Assembly (NCBI RefSeq): GCF_041435115.1
Contig: NZ_CP108046.1
Coordinates: 992,001 to 1,056,000, forward strand
Length of the DNA stretch: 64,000 nucleotides
Direction of reading: 5' to 3'
Origin: Streptomyces sp. NBC_00289
GTDB taxonomy: Bacteria > Actinomycetota > Actinomycetes > Streptomycetales > Streptomycetaceae
Shown: positions 16,675 through 26,553 of the stretch, one piece after another
How the letters are laid out: every line of letters begins with the position of its first letter
How positions within the stretch are numbered: position 1 is the stretch's first letter
Position numbers and translations under genes: made by a program
Notes under the pieces: model-generated
Told to the model about the DNA's origin: nothing
Seen by the model: the letters and a program-made list of their open reading frames with translations, nothing else
The model's database searches: none

Positions 16675-18150
16675 TCATTCCTCGACCGGAGTGGGGGCTC
16701 GGGGAAGGCGTAGCTGGAAGCATGCTCCGAGGGGCCGGGGGGTGAGGGTGAGGGTGAGGGTGCCTCGGTGACGGTGGGCCAGGTCGCGGGCGATGGCGAG
16801 GCCCAGGCCGGTGCCGCCGTGGTCGCGGGAGCGGGCGTCGTCGAGCCGGACGAAGCGTTCGAAGATGCGCTCGGCGTCCTCGGTGGGCACGCCCGGTCCG
16901 TCGTCGTGCACCGTGAGGACGACCCAGGCGTCCTGGTTTCGGATGGTGATCTGGATGCGGTGTGCGGCGTGGCGGGCGGCGTTGTCGATGAGGTTGCGCA
17001 GCAGCCGTTCGTATTCGTCTGGGTTGCCGTGTGCGTGTGCGGGGGCGGTGCTGTCGCAGGTGAGGGTCAACGGCCGTTCGAGCAGGGGGTATTGCTCGGT
17101 CAGCCGGGAGGCGAGGGCTGTCAGATCGACGGTGTCGGGGCCGGCTACGGGGGTGCGGGTGTCGAGGCGGGCGAGGAGCAGCAGGTCTTCGGCGAGGGCG
17201 TGGAGGCGGCGGGTCTGTCGGGCGGCGGTGGTGGCCGCGGCGGGCCAGTCGGTGCGTTCCGGGTAGGCGAGCGCGACTTCCAGGCTGGCCAGCAGTGTGG
17301 TGAGGGGGCTGCGTAGTTCGTGGGCGGCGTCCGCGACGAAGCGGCGTTGCTGGGCGGCGGCGTCGTCCAGGCGTTGCAGGGTGCTGTTGATGGTGGTGGC
17401 CAGGGCGGTGATCTCGTGTCCCGTGGCGGGGACGGTGACGCGTTCGCGGGGGTCGCTCGCGGTGACCGAGGCGGTGAGGACGCGGATGGCTTCGACCGGC
17501 CGCAGCGCGATTCGGACGGCGAAGTAGGCGGCGGCGGCGATCAGTACGAGGCTCACGAGCCCGGCCCGCAGCAGCAGGAGGTCGGTGGTCTCGGTGATTG
17601 CCTCGGCTGTGTGCGGGAGCACCACCACATATACCCGCAGGTTGGCGTCGGCGGTGACGCCCAGAGCAGCGGCTTTGTCATCGCCCAGAACATCGGCCGG
17701 GATATTGGCCGTGATGACCTGATTGGTCCCGCCGGCCACAGAGGATTTGTCATGGGGGTCGTAGTCGGGGTTCGCAGGCAGGCGAACGGTAGTAATGAGC
17801 TCGGCCCTCAAGGCTTTCGGCGGGGCGGGCATCACGTGGTGGGTGCCGGGAGCGAAGTCGTCCATGCCTCCGCCGTAGGCGACAGCGGTGCGCCGACCGG
17901 TCGCGACGACCTCGTACGGCACAGTGCTTATGGAGTCAGGAATGACACCCTGTTGCAACTTGTCGCAGAGAGACCAGAGTTGTTCCTTGGCTTGGTCTTC
18001 GGCGATCTGCGTGCTCTGGCGGTAGACGTCGTGGTGCAGCCACCAGCCGATGCCGACCAGGATGACGGCGGCGGCCGAGGCAGCGGCCAGGGCCGCGCGG
18101 GCCCGTACCGAACGCGGCCACCAACGGCGCCGCGGCTCAGTCGCGTTCAC
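16675..18150 (-). CDS. Sensor histidine kinase
   Basis: A 491-residue membrane kinase. Residues 17-38 form the first transmembrane helix, about 40-190 the extracellular sensor (with a Cys62), and 191-213 the second helix, followed by HAMP. HisKA contains FVADAAHELRSPLTTLLASL with phospho-acceptor His277; the ATPase has the N box NLIDNAARHA (Asn390), DDGPGV and GGTGLGLAI. Start GTG 18150 overlaps the response-regulator stop by 14 bp, so the two are translated together. It phosphorylates the OmpR-type regulator encoded directly upstream. The signal is unknown; the sensor domain matches no family I recognise. Confidence 0.92.
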   Translation of the reverse strand: MNATEPRRRWWPRSVRARAALAAASAAAVILVGIGWWLHHDVYRQSTQIAEDQAKEQLWSLCDKLQQGVIPDSISTVPYEVVATGRRTAVAYGGGMDDFAPGTHHVMPAPPKALRAELITTVRLPANPDYDPHDKSSVAGGTNQVITANIPADVLGDDKAAALGVTADANLRVYVVVLPHTAEAITETTDLLLLRAGLVSLVLIAAAAYFAVRIALRPVEAIRVLTASVTASDPRERVTVPATGHEITALATTINSTLQRLDDAAAQQRRFVADAAHELRSPLTTLLASLEVALAYPERTDWPAAATTAARQTRRLHALAEDLLLLARLDTRTPVAGPDTVDLTALASRLTEQYPLLERPLTLTCDSTAPAHAHGNPDEYERLLRNLIDNAARHAAHRIQITIRNQDAWVVLTVHDDGPGVPTEDAERIFERFVRLDDARSRDHGGTGLGLAIARDLAHRHRGTLTLTLTPRPLGACFQLRLPRAPTPVEE

Positions 18151-18817
18151 GGTCGTCCACCAGCCGGTAACCGGTACCCCGTACGGTCTGCAGGGACCGT
18201 CGGCCGAACGCGGAGTCCACCTTCTTGCGCAGTGCGCTGACGCGTGCCTCCACCAGGTTGGGATCCAGGGCTTCCTCGGGCCACGCGTGATAGAGCAGAT
18301 CCGATTTGGAGACCGCCTGACCCGCCCGGCGGGCCAGCAGCTCCAGCACGGCGAACTCCCTGGGCGTGAGTTCCACCCGGGCCCCGGCCCGGCGGCAGAC
18401 CCGGCCGGCGACATCCAACGAGAGGTCGCCCACAGCAAGGACGGGCGGGGCGACCGTGGCGGCCCGTCTGACCAGCGCTCGCAGCCGTGCGACGAGCACC
18501 ACGTAGGAGAAGGGTTTGGCCAGGTAGTCGTCGGCCCCCGTGTCCAGGGCCTCTGCCTGATCCCACTCCCCGTCCTTGGCGGTGAGTACCAGGATGGGGG
18601 TCGCGTTGCCCTCCCGGCGCAACTGGGCGCAGACCTTGTAGCCGTTGAGTCCGGGCAGCATCAAGTCCAGTACGACAAGGGCGTATTCGCCGGTCCGGGC
18701 CATCCACAGTCCCTGCCGGCCGTCATGGGCGAGGTCGACGCTGTAGCCCTCGGCGGTCAGACCGGTGTGCAGGGTGTGGGCAAGGTCCACCTCGTCTTCG
18801 ACCACCAGAATGCGCAT
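18137..18817 (-). CDS. OmpR/PhoB-family response regulator
   Basis: A 226-residue two-domain regulator. The receiver has the acidic pocket VVEDE (residues 5-9), phospho-acceptor Asp51 in VVLDLMLPG, the switch region LVLTAKDG and Lys101 in YLAKPF. The C-terminal winged helix is ELTPREFAVLELLARRAGQA through EARVSALRKKVD and TVRGTGYRLV. ATG 18817 begins exactly at the receiver strand MRILVVEDE, so the longer frame to 19018 is rejected. It is the first gene of a two-gene operon with the kinase. Targets are not evident. Confidence 0.93.
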   Translation of the reverse strand: MRILVVEDEVDLAHTLHTGLTAEGYSVDLAHDGRQGLWMARTGEYALVVLDLMLPGLNGYKVCAQLRREGNATPILVLTAKDGEWDQAEALDTGADDYLAKPFSYVVLVARLRALVRRAATVAPPVLAVGDLSLDVAGRVCRRAGARVELTPREFAVLELLARRAGQAVSKSDLLYHAWPEEALDPNLVEARVSALRKKVDSAFGRRSLQTVRGTGYRLVDDRERD

Positions 18818-18945
18818 GTGGTGCAGCCTCGCACAGCGTTGGCCCCCCTTCCTGATCGGCCGGTCAGGTTGGGTCAGCATCCGGTCAACGAGGTCCGGGC
18901 ACGCTGGCGCAGTGTCTTCGCCACTGCTGAAAGGCCCTGCTACCG

Positions 18946-20478
18946 ATGTCCGTTGATGAACGTGCTCCCGCCGTGGCCACGACGGTTTCCCCTCCCGTAC
19001 CCGCCCGTCGACAATCACCGAGCCCGGCCAAAGCCGTTGTCGTCATCGCGCCCTTGTCACTGACCATCGCTCTGGGGCTCTGGGGTATCCGCAGGAAGAA
19101 CACCATGTGGGGGGACGAGTCCGTCACCTATGAGCTCGCGCACCGCGATCTTTCGCAGATATGGCTCACCGCCCAGCATGTTGATCTGGTCCATGCCCTC
19201 TACTACGCCGTGATGCATGAGATCTTCGGTCTTTTCGGTGAAGGGCTGCTGACGTTGCGGCTGCCGTCTGTGCTGGCCATGTCCGTGGCGGCGAGCGGAG
19301 TCGGGCTTCTGGCGCTACGCCTGGCGGGACCCCGTGCCGGGCTGCTGGCCGGGCTGGTGTTTCCGCTCCTTCCCCAGGTACAGAAGTACGCGCAGGAAGG
19401 CCGCTCGTATGCCATGGTCTGTGCCCTGGTCACCTGGGCCACCTATGCGCTCGTGGTCAGCGTCCCGCATCGCGCCCGGTGGCGGTGGGCGGTCTACGGC
19501 TCCACCATGCTGCTGGCCTGTCTGCTGCATGAGTTCGCGGTCCTCGCCCTGGTTGCACACGGCGTCACACTGGTCGTCTCCCGTGCTCCACGACCGGTGC
19601 TGAGGGCGTGGAGTGCGGCTGCCGCGTGCGTGGTGGCCGGGCTGTTGCCGCTGGCGATCCGCAGTGCGGGGCAGTCGGGACAGGTGTCCTGGATCGGCGG
19701 ACCGGTGCGGCTTCGTTATCTCCTGGTTGTGGCGGTCGTGGGCGTGGCGTGTGCCCGAGCGCCCCTGGGGGTGAAGGGGCCCGTGCGGCTTTCCGTGCTG
19801 GCTGTGCCGATTCTTGTGCTTCCGGGCCTTCTGCTGCTGATCGCCTCACTGGTCAAACCCCTTTTCGTCGACCGGTATGTGCTCTACAGCAATATCGGGA
19901 TCGCCTTGCTGCTGGGCGCCTGGATGGATCACTTCCAGCGGCGGCAGCAGTCTTCCCGCAAGGCGTGGATCGCGGCGGTTGCCGTACTGGCCGCGCTCGT
20001 CCCGCCGAGCCTTTCGCTGAGGACGCCCCAGAGCCGGAGCAATGACGCCACCGCCATCGGCGCCACCGTACGCAGGGAAGGCCGTCCCGGCGACGGGCTG
20101 CTCTATCTCTCCGGCCGGCACCGGATCTTGACTGCGGCCAACCCCGAGGACACCCGTTTCCTGACAGATCTCGCCCTGGCCCAGGACCCCGTCTCGTCGA
20201 ACACACTTGCAGGTGTCGAGCTTCCCGCCCAGGAAATAGCGGCACGCATGCTGGAATTCGACCGGATCGTCACGGTCCGCGCCCCGGCGGATGCGCACTC
20301 GCCGACCAACCCGCAGGAGGAAGCGAAAACAAGCACCCTGCGGCGCCACTTCCGCGAGTACGGAACAACCCACGTCAACGGGGCGCGAGTCACCGTCTAT
20401 GTCCGAGACCACGACCCGTCTCCGAAGGCCGGTCCCGCATCCAACAGCCCGGGAGCGAGCGGTGGGGTGATGAGGTGA
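18946..20478 (+). CDS. GT39-type membrane glycosyltransferase
   Basis: A 510-residue polytopic protein. After a proline-rich cytoplasmic tail and a first helix (VVVIAPLSLTIALGLWG), the extracytoplasmic loop carries WGDESVTYELAH with Asp57-Glu58, the acidic pair of the PMT_2/ArnT-like (GT-C) superfamily. About ten hydrophobic spans follow, then a soluble C-terminal domain from residue ~360. Such enzymes move a sugar from a polyprenyl-phosphate donor to protein or lipid outside the membrane. It is divergent from the two-component operon, 128 bp apart. Donor and acceptor are unknown. The ribosome site (AAAGG, 12 bases) is weak. Confidence 0.8.
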   Translation: MSVDERAPAVATTVSPPVPARRQSPSPAKAVVVIAPLSLTIALGLWGIRRKNTMWGDESVTYELAHRDLSQIWLTAQHVDLVHALYYAVMHEIFGLFGEGLLTLRLPSVLAMSVAASGVGLLALRLAGPRAGLLAGLVFPLLPQVQKYAQEGRSYAMVCALVTWATYALVVSVPHRARWRWAVYGSTMLLACLLHEFAVLALVAHGVTLVVSRAPRPVLRAWSAAAACVVAGLLPLAIRSAGQSGQVSWIGGPVRLRYLLVVAVVGVACARAPLGVKGPVRLSVLAVPILVLPGLLLLIASLVKPLFVDRYVLYSNIGIALLLGAWMDHFQRRQQSSRKAWIAAVAVLAALVPPSLSLRTPQSRSNDATAIGATVRREGRPGDGLLYLSGRHRILTAANPEDTRFLTDLALAQDPVSSNTLAGVELPAQEIAARMLEFDRIVTVRAPADAHSPTNPQEEAKTSTLRRHFREYGTTHVNGARVTVYVRDHDPSPKAGPASNSPGASGGVMR

Positions 20479-20730
20479 CCGCGACTGGAGGCGGCCCGGC
20501 CGGCACCACCGCCGTCACGCTGTCTCGCTCCGGAAAATACGGACCTTGACTTGCCGGCCGCTGCTGCCGTGGGAGGCCGCGTCGAGGGTTGCCGACATGC
20601 TGCGCGACGCGGGGTCCGGAAGCGGGCCCGGGGGAAGCCGGCGCCCGCCACCACCCTGTCTTTGTCGCGCGCAGACACGCTCCCCGTCAGCCCGGCACCG
20701 TCCATTTTCGGTGCGGGTTCACAGGAGTCG

Positions 20731-22716
20731 TCAGCTTCCGACGTGGATGCCGGGACGCATCGCGGGGTCGGGTTCGTTGCTGCGGATGATTTCGCGTGTG
20801 ACGGGTGCGGTGTCGCCGCGGCCGAGGAGGAAGTAGCGGAACATGTGCTTCAGCGGGCTGCCTTCGGCCCAGGCGAAGTAGCAGTGCGGTCGCACTCCGG
20901 TGGCATCGCGGAGGGCCAGCAGGATGGCGGCTATGGCGTTCGGGGCAGCTGGTGCCTGGGCGCGCAGGACGCGGTAGCTGTCGACCTCGACACCGTGCAC
21001 GGTAAGGGTTTCGCTGAAGTCGGAGGGGTCGACCACTTCGATCTCCAGGAACAGGATGTCGGCCGGGCCGGGCACAGGGTTGGCGCCGCGCTGTTCCAGT
21101 TCCTTGTCCCTGTACTCGGCGCCATCGCCGGCCTGGCGCCGGTTGGCGATGATGTTGATGGCGTTGTCATGGGCGAGGGTGTCGGTGATGAACTGTCGGG
21201 CGGCCTTGTCGAAGACGATGCGGTCCGCGCGCAGTTCGGTGGTGCGCGCGACCCGGGAGATCAGGGACACGAGGAGGATGCCGGCGATGAAGAGGCCGGA
21301 GATGGCGATGCCGTCGGGCTTGTCGACGATGTTGTACACCAGGGCGTAGAGAAGGATCAGGGTCAGCAGGCCGAATCCGACTGCGGCCGGCCGCCGGCCG
21401 TGGCGGGCGGCGGCGATGGTGACGGCGAAGGCCCCGGAGACCATCATGGCGAGGATTCCGGTGGCGTAGGCGCCGGCCTGGGCGTCGACGTCGGCGTCGA
21501 AGGTGATGGTGATCAGGACGCACAGGGCGGTGTAGACGAGGACGACGGGCCGTACCGCCCGTCCCCATTCGGGTGCCATGCCGTACTCGGGCAGGTATCG
21601 GGGCACGATGTTGATCAGCCCTGCCATGGCGGACGCGCCGGCGAACCACAGGATCAGGATCGTGCTGATGTCGTAGAACGTTCCGAACGCCTCCCCGACG
21701 TCTTCGTGGGCCAGCCACGCCAGGGCGCGGCCGTTGGCACCGCCACCGGCTTCGAACTCGTGATGGGGAATCAGCACGGTGGTCACGAAGCTCGAGGACA
21801 GCAGGTAGACGCTCATGACGAGCGCTGCCGTCGTCAGCAGCCTGCGGGTGTTGCGGATCCGCGCGTGCAGCCGCTGCTCGTCATCGGCGCCGTCGGCGGA
21901 GATGAGAGGCATCATGCTCACCCCGGTCTCGAAGCCCGACAGCCCCAGGACCAGCAACGGGAATGCCAGGAGCGCGGGAGTGATCAGGTCACCGAAGCCG
22001 CCTCCGCCCTTCACGAGGGCGTGCGTCCACGCCGAAAAGGCCCCCGGTGTGGTGAACACCTCCACCAGGCCTACCGCGATGACCACCGCGTTGAGGATGA
22101 GGAAGAGCGCGACCAGGGGGATGGCCACGCTGACCGCCTCGCTGAATCCGAGCAGGAACACACCTCCCAGGATCAGCAGCAGCGCCACCGTGAGAGCCAC
22201 CTCGTGACCGTGCAGCGCGGCGGGGAAGAAAGGATTCTCCATGACGTGCACGGAGGCGTCCGCGGTCGACAGGGTGATCGTGATGAGCCACGAGGTGGCC
22301 ACGAAGCCGAGCAGAATCAGGATCAGGAGCTTGCCCCACCAAAACGGCAGCAGGTCCTCCAGCATCGCTACCGACCCGGCACCGTGCGGGCTCGCCTTGG
22401 CCACCCTCCGGTACATCGGCAGCATCCCCAGCAAAGTCAGCGCCACGATCAACAGCGTCGCCAGAGGCGAGACCGCCCCGGCCGCGAGCGCGGCGATCGC
22501 CGGCACGTACGCCAGACTGGAGAAGTAGTCGACGCCGGTCAGGCACATCACCTTCCACCAAGCGTGCTGCTCACCCTGCTGCTCACCGGCTGCCGGGCCG
22601 ACCGGCTGCACGCGATGGCGCAGCAACCACCGGGCTACCTTGCTGCTCGGCTGCGGCAACAGGGCAGGACCCTCCACCACTTCCGGCACCGCTGATCTTT
22701 CATTGGTCTCCCGCAT
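20731..22716 (-). CDS. APC-superfamily amino acid permease
   Basis: A 661-residue transporter: cytoplasmic N-tail, about twelve membrane spans from residue ~60 to ~470, then a soluble domain of about 180 residues. The first span region [20 protein letters not shown] and later [20 protein letters not shown] are the broken-helix segments of APC permeases. The C-terminal domain ([32 protein letters not shown]) resembles the tail of an APC subgroup common in actinobacteria. ATG 22716 is twelve bases from GGAGG; ATG 22725 and TTG 22728 are alternatives but too close to it. Predicted role: proton-coupled uptake of an amino acid; the substrate is unknown. Confidence 0.85.
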   Translation of the reverse strand: MRETNERSAVPEVVEGPALLPQPSSKVARWLLRHRVQPVGPAAGEQQGEQHAWWKVMCLTGVDYFSSLAYVPAIAALAAGAVSPLATLLIVALTLLGMLPMYRRVAKASPHGAGSVAMLEDLLPFWWGKLLILILLGFVATSWLITITLSTADASVHVMENPFFPAALHGHEVALTVALLLILGGVFLLGFSEAVSVAIPLVALFLILNAVVIAVGLVEVFTTPGAFSAWTHALVKGGGGFGDLITPALLAFPLLVLGLSGFETGVSMMPLISADGADDEQRLHARIRNTRRLLTTAALVMSVYLLSSSFVTTVLIPHHEFEAGGGANGRALAWLAHEDVGEAFGTFYDISTILILWFAGASAMAGLINIVPRYLPEYGMAPEWGRAVRPVVLVYTALCVLITITFDADVDAQAGAYATGILAMMVSGAFAVTIAAARHGRRPAAVGFGLLTLILLYALVYNIVDKPDGIAISGLFIAGILLVSLISRVARTTELRADRIVFDKAARQFITDTLAHDNAINIIANRRQAGDGAEYRDKELEQRGANPVPGPADILFLEIEVVDPSDFSETLTVHGVEVDSYRVLRAQAPAAPNAIAAILLALRDATGVRPHCYFAWAEGSPLKHMFRYFLLGRGDTAPVTREIIRSNEPDPAMRPGIHVGS

Positions 22717-23138
22717 GACCCCCATCAACCTCCAAGCATGACCCGCGTCCTCGCCGCCGTTGCGACGGCACAGGCGATGATCGCAGAGTACGAGCCTTTC
22801 CTGCTGACCACGGCCACCACACCGCGAATATCACCGACCCCGGACGCCGAGTTCCACCTGGCTCGGTCTGGCCGGCGCCACCAGGCCCGCGCCCGCTGGT
22901 CGCGTGAGCGCCCCCGCCTTCGCACCTGAGCGGCACTTCCTCCCCGATGCGCACACCCGTTCTTCCCGCGATGTACACACCCTTGCGTTTGTGGCATGCT
23001 CCGGACAATCTACGACGCTTCCTCCCGCGATCACGCAATCGCTGCGCGCACCCCACGCGGCCGCCCGTCGGCACACCCAGGCCGGCCGGGCGTCCACCGA
23101 GCAGGCCGGGATCCCGGCCGCCGCCAAAGGAGTTCCGT
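22717..23138. other. Divergent intergenic region, permease / M1 peptidase
   Basis: This 422-bp stretch should hold promoters for both flanking genes. Open frames in it lack ribosome sites and families. No operator-like palindrome stood out. Confidence 0.5.
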
Positions 23139-24998
23139 GTGAGATCGACCCCCCACAAGGCTTTCGCCGCCGGCGTGTTCGCCGTCGCCGCACTGGCCGC
23201 TGTCTCGCTTCCCGTCACCCCGGCCGCCGCCACGCCCGCCGCAGCGCCCGTGGCCGCCGCCTGCACCCCGGCCCAAGTGGTCGCCAACGGCGGCTTCGAG
23301 AGCGGCACTTCGTCCTGGACGCCGTCCTCGACCAGTGTGATCACCAGTCGCACCGGGCAGAGCGCCCACGGCGGCACCAGCTTCGCCTGGCTCGACGGCG
23401 TCGGCAGTACGCACACCGACACGCTCTCCCAGAGCGTCACCATCCCCTCGGGATGCTCCCGCGCCACCCTCACGTTCTGGCTGCACATCGACACCGCCGA
23501 GACGACGTCGTCCACCGCGTACGACAAACTCACGGCGAAGATCGGCGGCACGACCCTGGCGACGTACTCGAACCTGAACAAGGCCTCCGGCTATGTCCAG
23601 AAGTCCTTCGACGTGTCCGCCTTCGCGGGCCAGACCGTGAGCCTCGCCTTCAGCGCTGCCGAGGACTCCAGCCTCCAGACGAGCTTCGTCCTCGACGACA
23701 TCGCCCTCGACACCTCGGGCGACACCACCCCGCCGGCCGACTCCACCCGTACACCGGCCGCGCCGTCGTACACCGTCAGCCTGAGCAGCAACACCAGTGG
23801 CACCGTCTGGACCGGGCACGAGAGCACGACCTTCACCAACGCCTCGGCCACCCCACTGACCGAGGTGTACCTGCGGCTGTGGGACAACTACCACGGCACC
23901 TGCTCGGCGATGCCGATCGCGGTCAGCAACATGACCGGCGGCACCGCGGGCGCCCTCTCGGTGGGCTGCACGGCCCTCCAGATCGCCCTGCCGACCCCGC
24001 TGGCGCAGGGCCAGTCGACCACCATCGGCTTCGACCTCGGGATCACCGTCCCCAGCGGCGCCGACCGATTCGGCTACGACGGCGCGTTCAGCATGATCGG
24101 CAACGCGCTGCCGGTACTCGCGGTCAAGGACGGTTCGGGCTGGCACCTCGACCCGTACACCAACAACGGCGAGTCGTTCTACTCCCTGGCCGCCGACTTC
24201 AAGGTCACCCTCGACCACCCGACGAGCCTGTCGGTCCCGGCCACCGGCACCTCCGTCGACACCCCCGGCACCAGCGGGCGCACGGTGACCACGGCGACGG
24301 CGTCCAAGGTCCGTGACTTCGCGTGGGCGGCGGGCCCGTTCACCAAGATCTCCGGTACGTCGGCGGCGGGCACCGCGGTCAACATCTACTCCGTCTCCGG
24401 CATCAGCTCCTCCAGCGCCCAGTCCATGCTCTCCACCGCGAAGACCGCCGTGGACACCCACGCGGGCCGCTTCGGTGCCTACCCATACGGCGAGTTGGAC
24501 GCCGTGATCGACAACAACTTCTGGTTCGGCGGCATGGAGTACCCGGGATTCGTCCTCGACCTGGTCAGCACCACGGCGCTCACCCACGAGATCGGGCACC
24601 AGTGGTTCTACGGGATCGTCGGCGACGACGAGTACAACAACCCGTGGCTGGACGAGGCGTTCACCGACTACGCCACCGACCTCGCGCGGGGGCTGACCGG
24701 CACCAACTGCTGGAACAGCGTTTCCTGGGCCTCGTCGGCGGAGAACATCACCAACTCGATGGCCTACTGGGACGCCCACTCCTCCCGCTACTCCACCGTC
24801 GTCTACGGCTACGGCAAGTGCGCCCTGCACGATCTGCGTCGTGCCCTCGGTGACACGACGATGGCCAAACTCCTCAAGGACTACGCCACTTCGCACTGGA
24901 ACGGCGTCTCAACCACGGGCGAGTTCAAGGCGGCGGCACAGGCCGCCACGACCACGGACCTGACCTCGTTCTGGATCACGCACCGCATCATCGGCTGA
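23139..24998 (+). CDS. Secreted M1-family zinc metallopeptidase
   Basis: A 619-residue exported peptidase. GTG 23139 has AAAGGAG six bases upstream and opens a signal peptide ([11 protein letters not shown], hydrophobic core, cleavage near TPAAA). Residues ~50-200 form a beta-sandwich ([11 protein letters not shown] ... FVLDDIALD) typical of carbohydrate-binding-like modules. The M1 domains follow: the GGMEY substrate motif, zinc ligands His483 and His487 in HEIGHQW with Glu484 as base, and third ligand Glu506 in WLDEAF, at the canonical spacing of 18 residues. The usual GAMEN signature reads GGMEY. It probably trims peptides in the medium. The fused binding module is a useful distinguishing feature. 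Confidence 0.92.
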   Translation: MRSTPHKAFAAGVFAVAALAAVSLPVTPAAATPAAAPVAAACTPAQVVANGGFESGTSSWTPSSTSVITSRTGQSAHGGTSFAWLDGVGSTHTDTLSQSVTIPSGCSRATLTFWLHIDTAETTSSTAYDKLTAKIGGTTLATYSNLNKASGYVQKSFDVSAFAGQTVSLAFSAAEDSSLQTSFVLDDIALDTSGDTTPPADSTRTPAAPSYTVSLSSNTSGTVWTGHESTTFTNASATPLTEVYLRLWDNYHGTCSAMPIAVSNMTGGTAGALSVGCTALQIALPTPLAQGQSTTIGFDLGITVPSGADRFGYDGAFSMIGNALPVLAVKDGSGWHLDPYTNNGESFYSLAADFKVTLDHPTSLSVPATGTSVDTPGTSGRTVTTATASKVRDFAWAAGPFTKISGTSAAGTAVNIYSVSGISSSSAQSMLSTAKTAVDTHAGRFGAYPYGELDAVIDNNFWFGGMEYPGFVLDLVSTTALTHEIGHQWFYGIVGDDEYNNPWLDEAFTDYATDLARGLTGTNCWNSVSWASSAENITNSMAYWDAHSSRYSTVVYGYGKCALHDLRRALGDTTMAKLLKDYATSHWNGVSTTGEFKAAAQAATTTDLTSFWITHRIIG

Positions 24999-25221
24999 CC
25001 GGACGGGCGTTCGCCGCGTCGGCCCAGCCGGGTGGCGAGCGCCCCGTACGCCCGCTCGCCGCAGCGGACGCACGTGGCCTTATCGACCGCAGCCGTCGCG
25101 GCCCCTGGAGGAACTCACGCTGCAGGGCGAAGGGTGGCTGGCCGCTCTCGTGACGCCCGACTGGGCAGACCGGTATGGCCGGCCGGTGCGCTATGACGCT
25201 TCGCGTGCGACTGCTTGGTCG

Positions 25222-25602
25222 TCAGGTGTCGAAGCGGTGGCGGGATGCCTCTATGTGACCGAAGTAGCGGTGGGTCCAGTCACACATTCCATCGACGGTT
25301 GCCCGGAGGGCCTGGCCCGGCTCGGTGAGGGTGTACTCGACCCGCGGCGGCACGGTGGGGTGCACGTTTCGATCCACCAGGCCGTTGCGCTCCAGCATGC
25401 GCAGGTTCTGGGTGAGCATCTTGTGGCTGATGCCCTCGACCTTGTCCCGCAGTTCACTGAAGCGCATGGTGCCCTCACCGAGTGACTCGATGATCAGGAG
25501 CGCCCACTTGTTTGCGACGTCCGAGAAGATCTCCCGCGCCAGAGAGTCCGCGCGCGTCAGGTCCGCCTCGTCGGGTGAGTCGTTGAGCTGCTTGGTCACC
25601 AT
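25222..25602 (-). CDS. HxlR-family winged-helix regulator
   Basis: A 126-residue regulator with the HxlR core: DVANKWALLIIESLGEGTMR, FSELRDKVEGISHKMLTQNL and the wing RNVHPTVPPRVEYTLTEPG. HxlR proteins bind DNA as dimers and often sense reactive aldehydes or quinones. It is divergent from a RidA gene, with 138 bp between starts, and a direct repeat in that gap is a candidate site. The likely target is the RidA-family gene and itself. The N-terminal tail lacks the conserved Cys near residue 10 found in formaldehyde sensors. Confidence 0.9.
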   Translation of the reverse strand: MVTKQLNDSPDEADLTRADSLAREIFSDVANKWALLIIESLGEGTMRFSELRDKVEGISHKMLTQNLRMLERNGLVDRNVHPTVPPRVEYTLTEPGQALRATVDGMCDWTHRYFGHIEASRHRFDT

Positions 25603-25604
25603 TA

Positions 25605-25672
25605 GGTTCCCCAGTCACTGAAAAGTGCGTTCTTCCCTGGTCGGGGAAACTCTCCTACGGTTCCTCAGTAAC
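25605..25672. promoter_or_regulatory. Direct repeat in the HxlR/RidA gap
   Basis: GGTTCCCCAGTCAC (25605-25618) and GGTTCCTCAGTAAC (25659-25672) match at 12 of 14 positions, 54 bp apart. Position between divergent genes suggests regulator sites; the assignment to HxlR is inference. Confidence 0.4.
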
Positions 25673-25740
25673 CACAAGAGACTACGAGTGCCCTGGTTCG
25701 GTGGAAGCGAGACCACGAGCTCTCATGGCAAGGAGTCAGT

Positions 25741-26148
25741 ATGGCCATCACCCTGGCAAACCCCGAAGGACTGGTGCAGGTCGATCTCTACCGGCAGATG
25801 TCGGTCGCGACCGGGTCGAAGCTGGTCTTCATCGCCGGGCAGGTCGCCTGGGATGCCGACGGGGTCACGGTTGGTAAAGGTGACCTCGCCGCTCAGGTCG
25901 AGCAGTGCTACCTCAACGTCGGCACGGCCCTGGCCGAGGCCGGTGCTTCCTTCGACGACGTGGCGAAACTGACCGTCTACCTCGTCGACTGGACCCCCGA
26001 CAAGATGCCCCTGTTCATGGAGGGGCTCGCTCGGGCGGCCGCGAAACTGGGAATCACCCCGGGCCCGCCGCTCACAGGCGTGGGCGTCGCCGCCCTGGCC
26101 GAGCCCGACATCCTGGTCGAGATCGAAGCCACCGCAGTTATCGACTGA
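25741..26148 (+). CDS. RidA-family protein
   Basis: A 135-residue YjgF/YER057c/UK114-fold protein: KLVFIAGQVAWDADG, VEQCYLNVGTALAEAGASFD, DVAKLTVYLVDWTPDKM and GPPLTGVGVAALAEPDILVE, in the order expected for the chorismate-mutase-like trimer. RidA proteins deaminate reactive enamines/imines. The canonical Arg before the active-site strand is not clear here (the segment reads PPLTGVG), so it may belong to a Rid subgroup with another role. ATG 25741 has GGAG upstream. It is divergent from the HxlR regulator, which probably controls it. Confidence 0.88.
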   Translation: MAITLANPEGLVQVDLYRQMSVATGSKLVFIAGQVAWDADGVTVGKGDLAAQVEQCYLNVGTALAEAGASFDDVAKLTVYLVDWTPDKMPLFMEGLARAAAKLGITPGPPLTGVGVAALAEPDILVEIEATAVID

Positions 26149-26413
26149 AGGGGTGCTGTTCGCCCTGAGCTGTTCGTGGCTTCAGGCCTCGAACGGTGTC
26201 TCAAACTGTTCGCCCCCGGAATGGCCTCCCAGTGCGTGATGCCGGGATCGGTGGGATTCCATCCAGCCCTGCCAACAACGTTTTTCCCCTCATGAGACGA
26301 CCTCCCGCTGGAGATGAGCAGCGCACGAGCGTGTCGAGGCAGCGGGACACGGGCGATCTACTCTGTGGCGGGAGGTCGAGCAGGACAGACTCAGGCGACG
26401 CGAGGGGCGTCGG

Positions 26414-26553
26414 GTGGACTGGCAGGGCGCCGGCCTCCTGGTCGGGATGCTGACAGCCATCGTGATCGCACCGGCCGGAGTGTCAGGGGCGGTGTTCCTG
26501 CTCCCGATGCAGCTCAGCGTCTTCGCGGTTGCCCATCCGGCCGTCACGAGCCG
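26414..26553 (+). pseudogene. Truncated TauE/SafE-family permease (N-terminus only)
   Basis: GTG 26414 has GAGGGG upstream and reads DWQGAGLLVGMLTAIVIA, PAGVSGAVFLLPMQLSVFAV, PAVT, which is the start of a TauE/SafE sulfite exporter-type permease. After PAVT the family sequence stops and the frame runs into the antisense of the flavoprotein's C-terminus. About 45 of roughly 260 residues remain. The truncation point is close to the flavoprotein stop (26544), as if a deletion had joined the two. Confidence 0.6.

Noticed and set aside
20551..22695. 714-codon plus-strand open frame
   Set aside because: Antisense to the APC permease; composition is rich in Gly, Asp and Gln as expected of a shadow frame.
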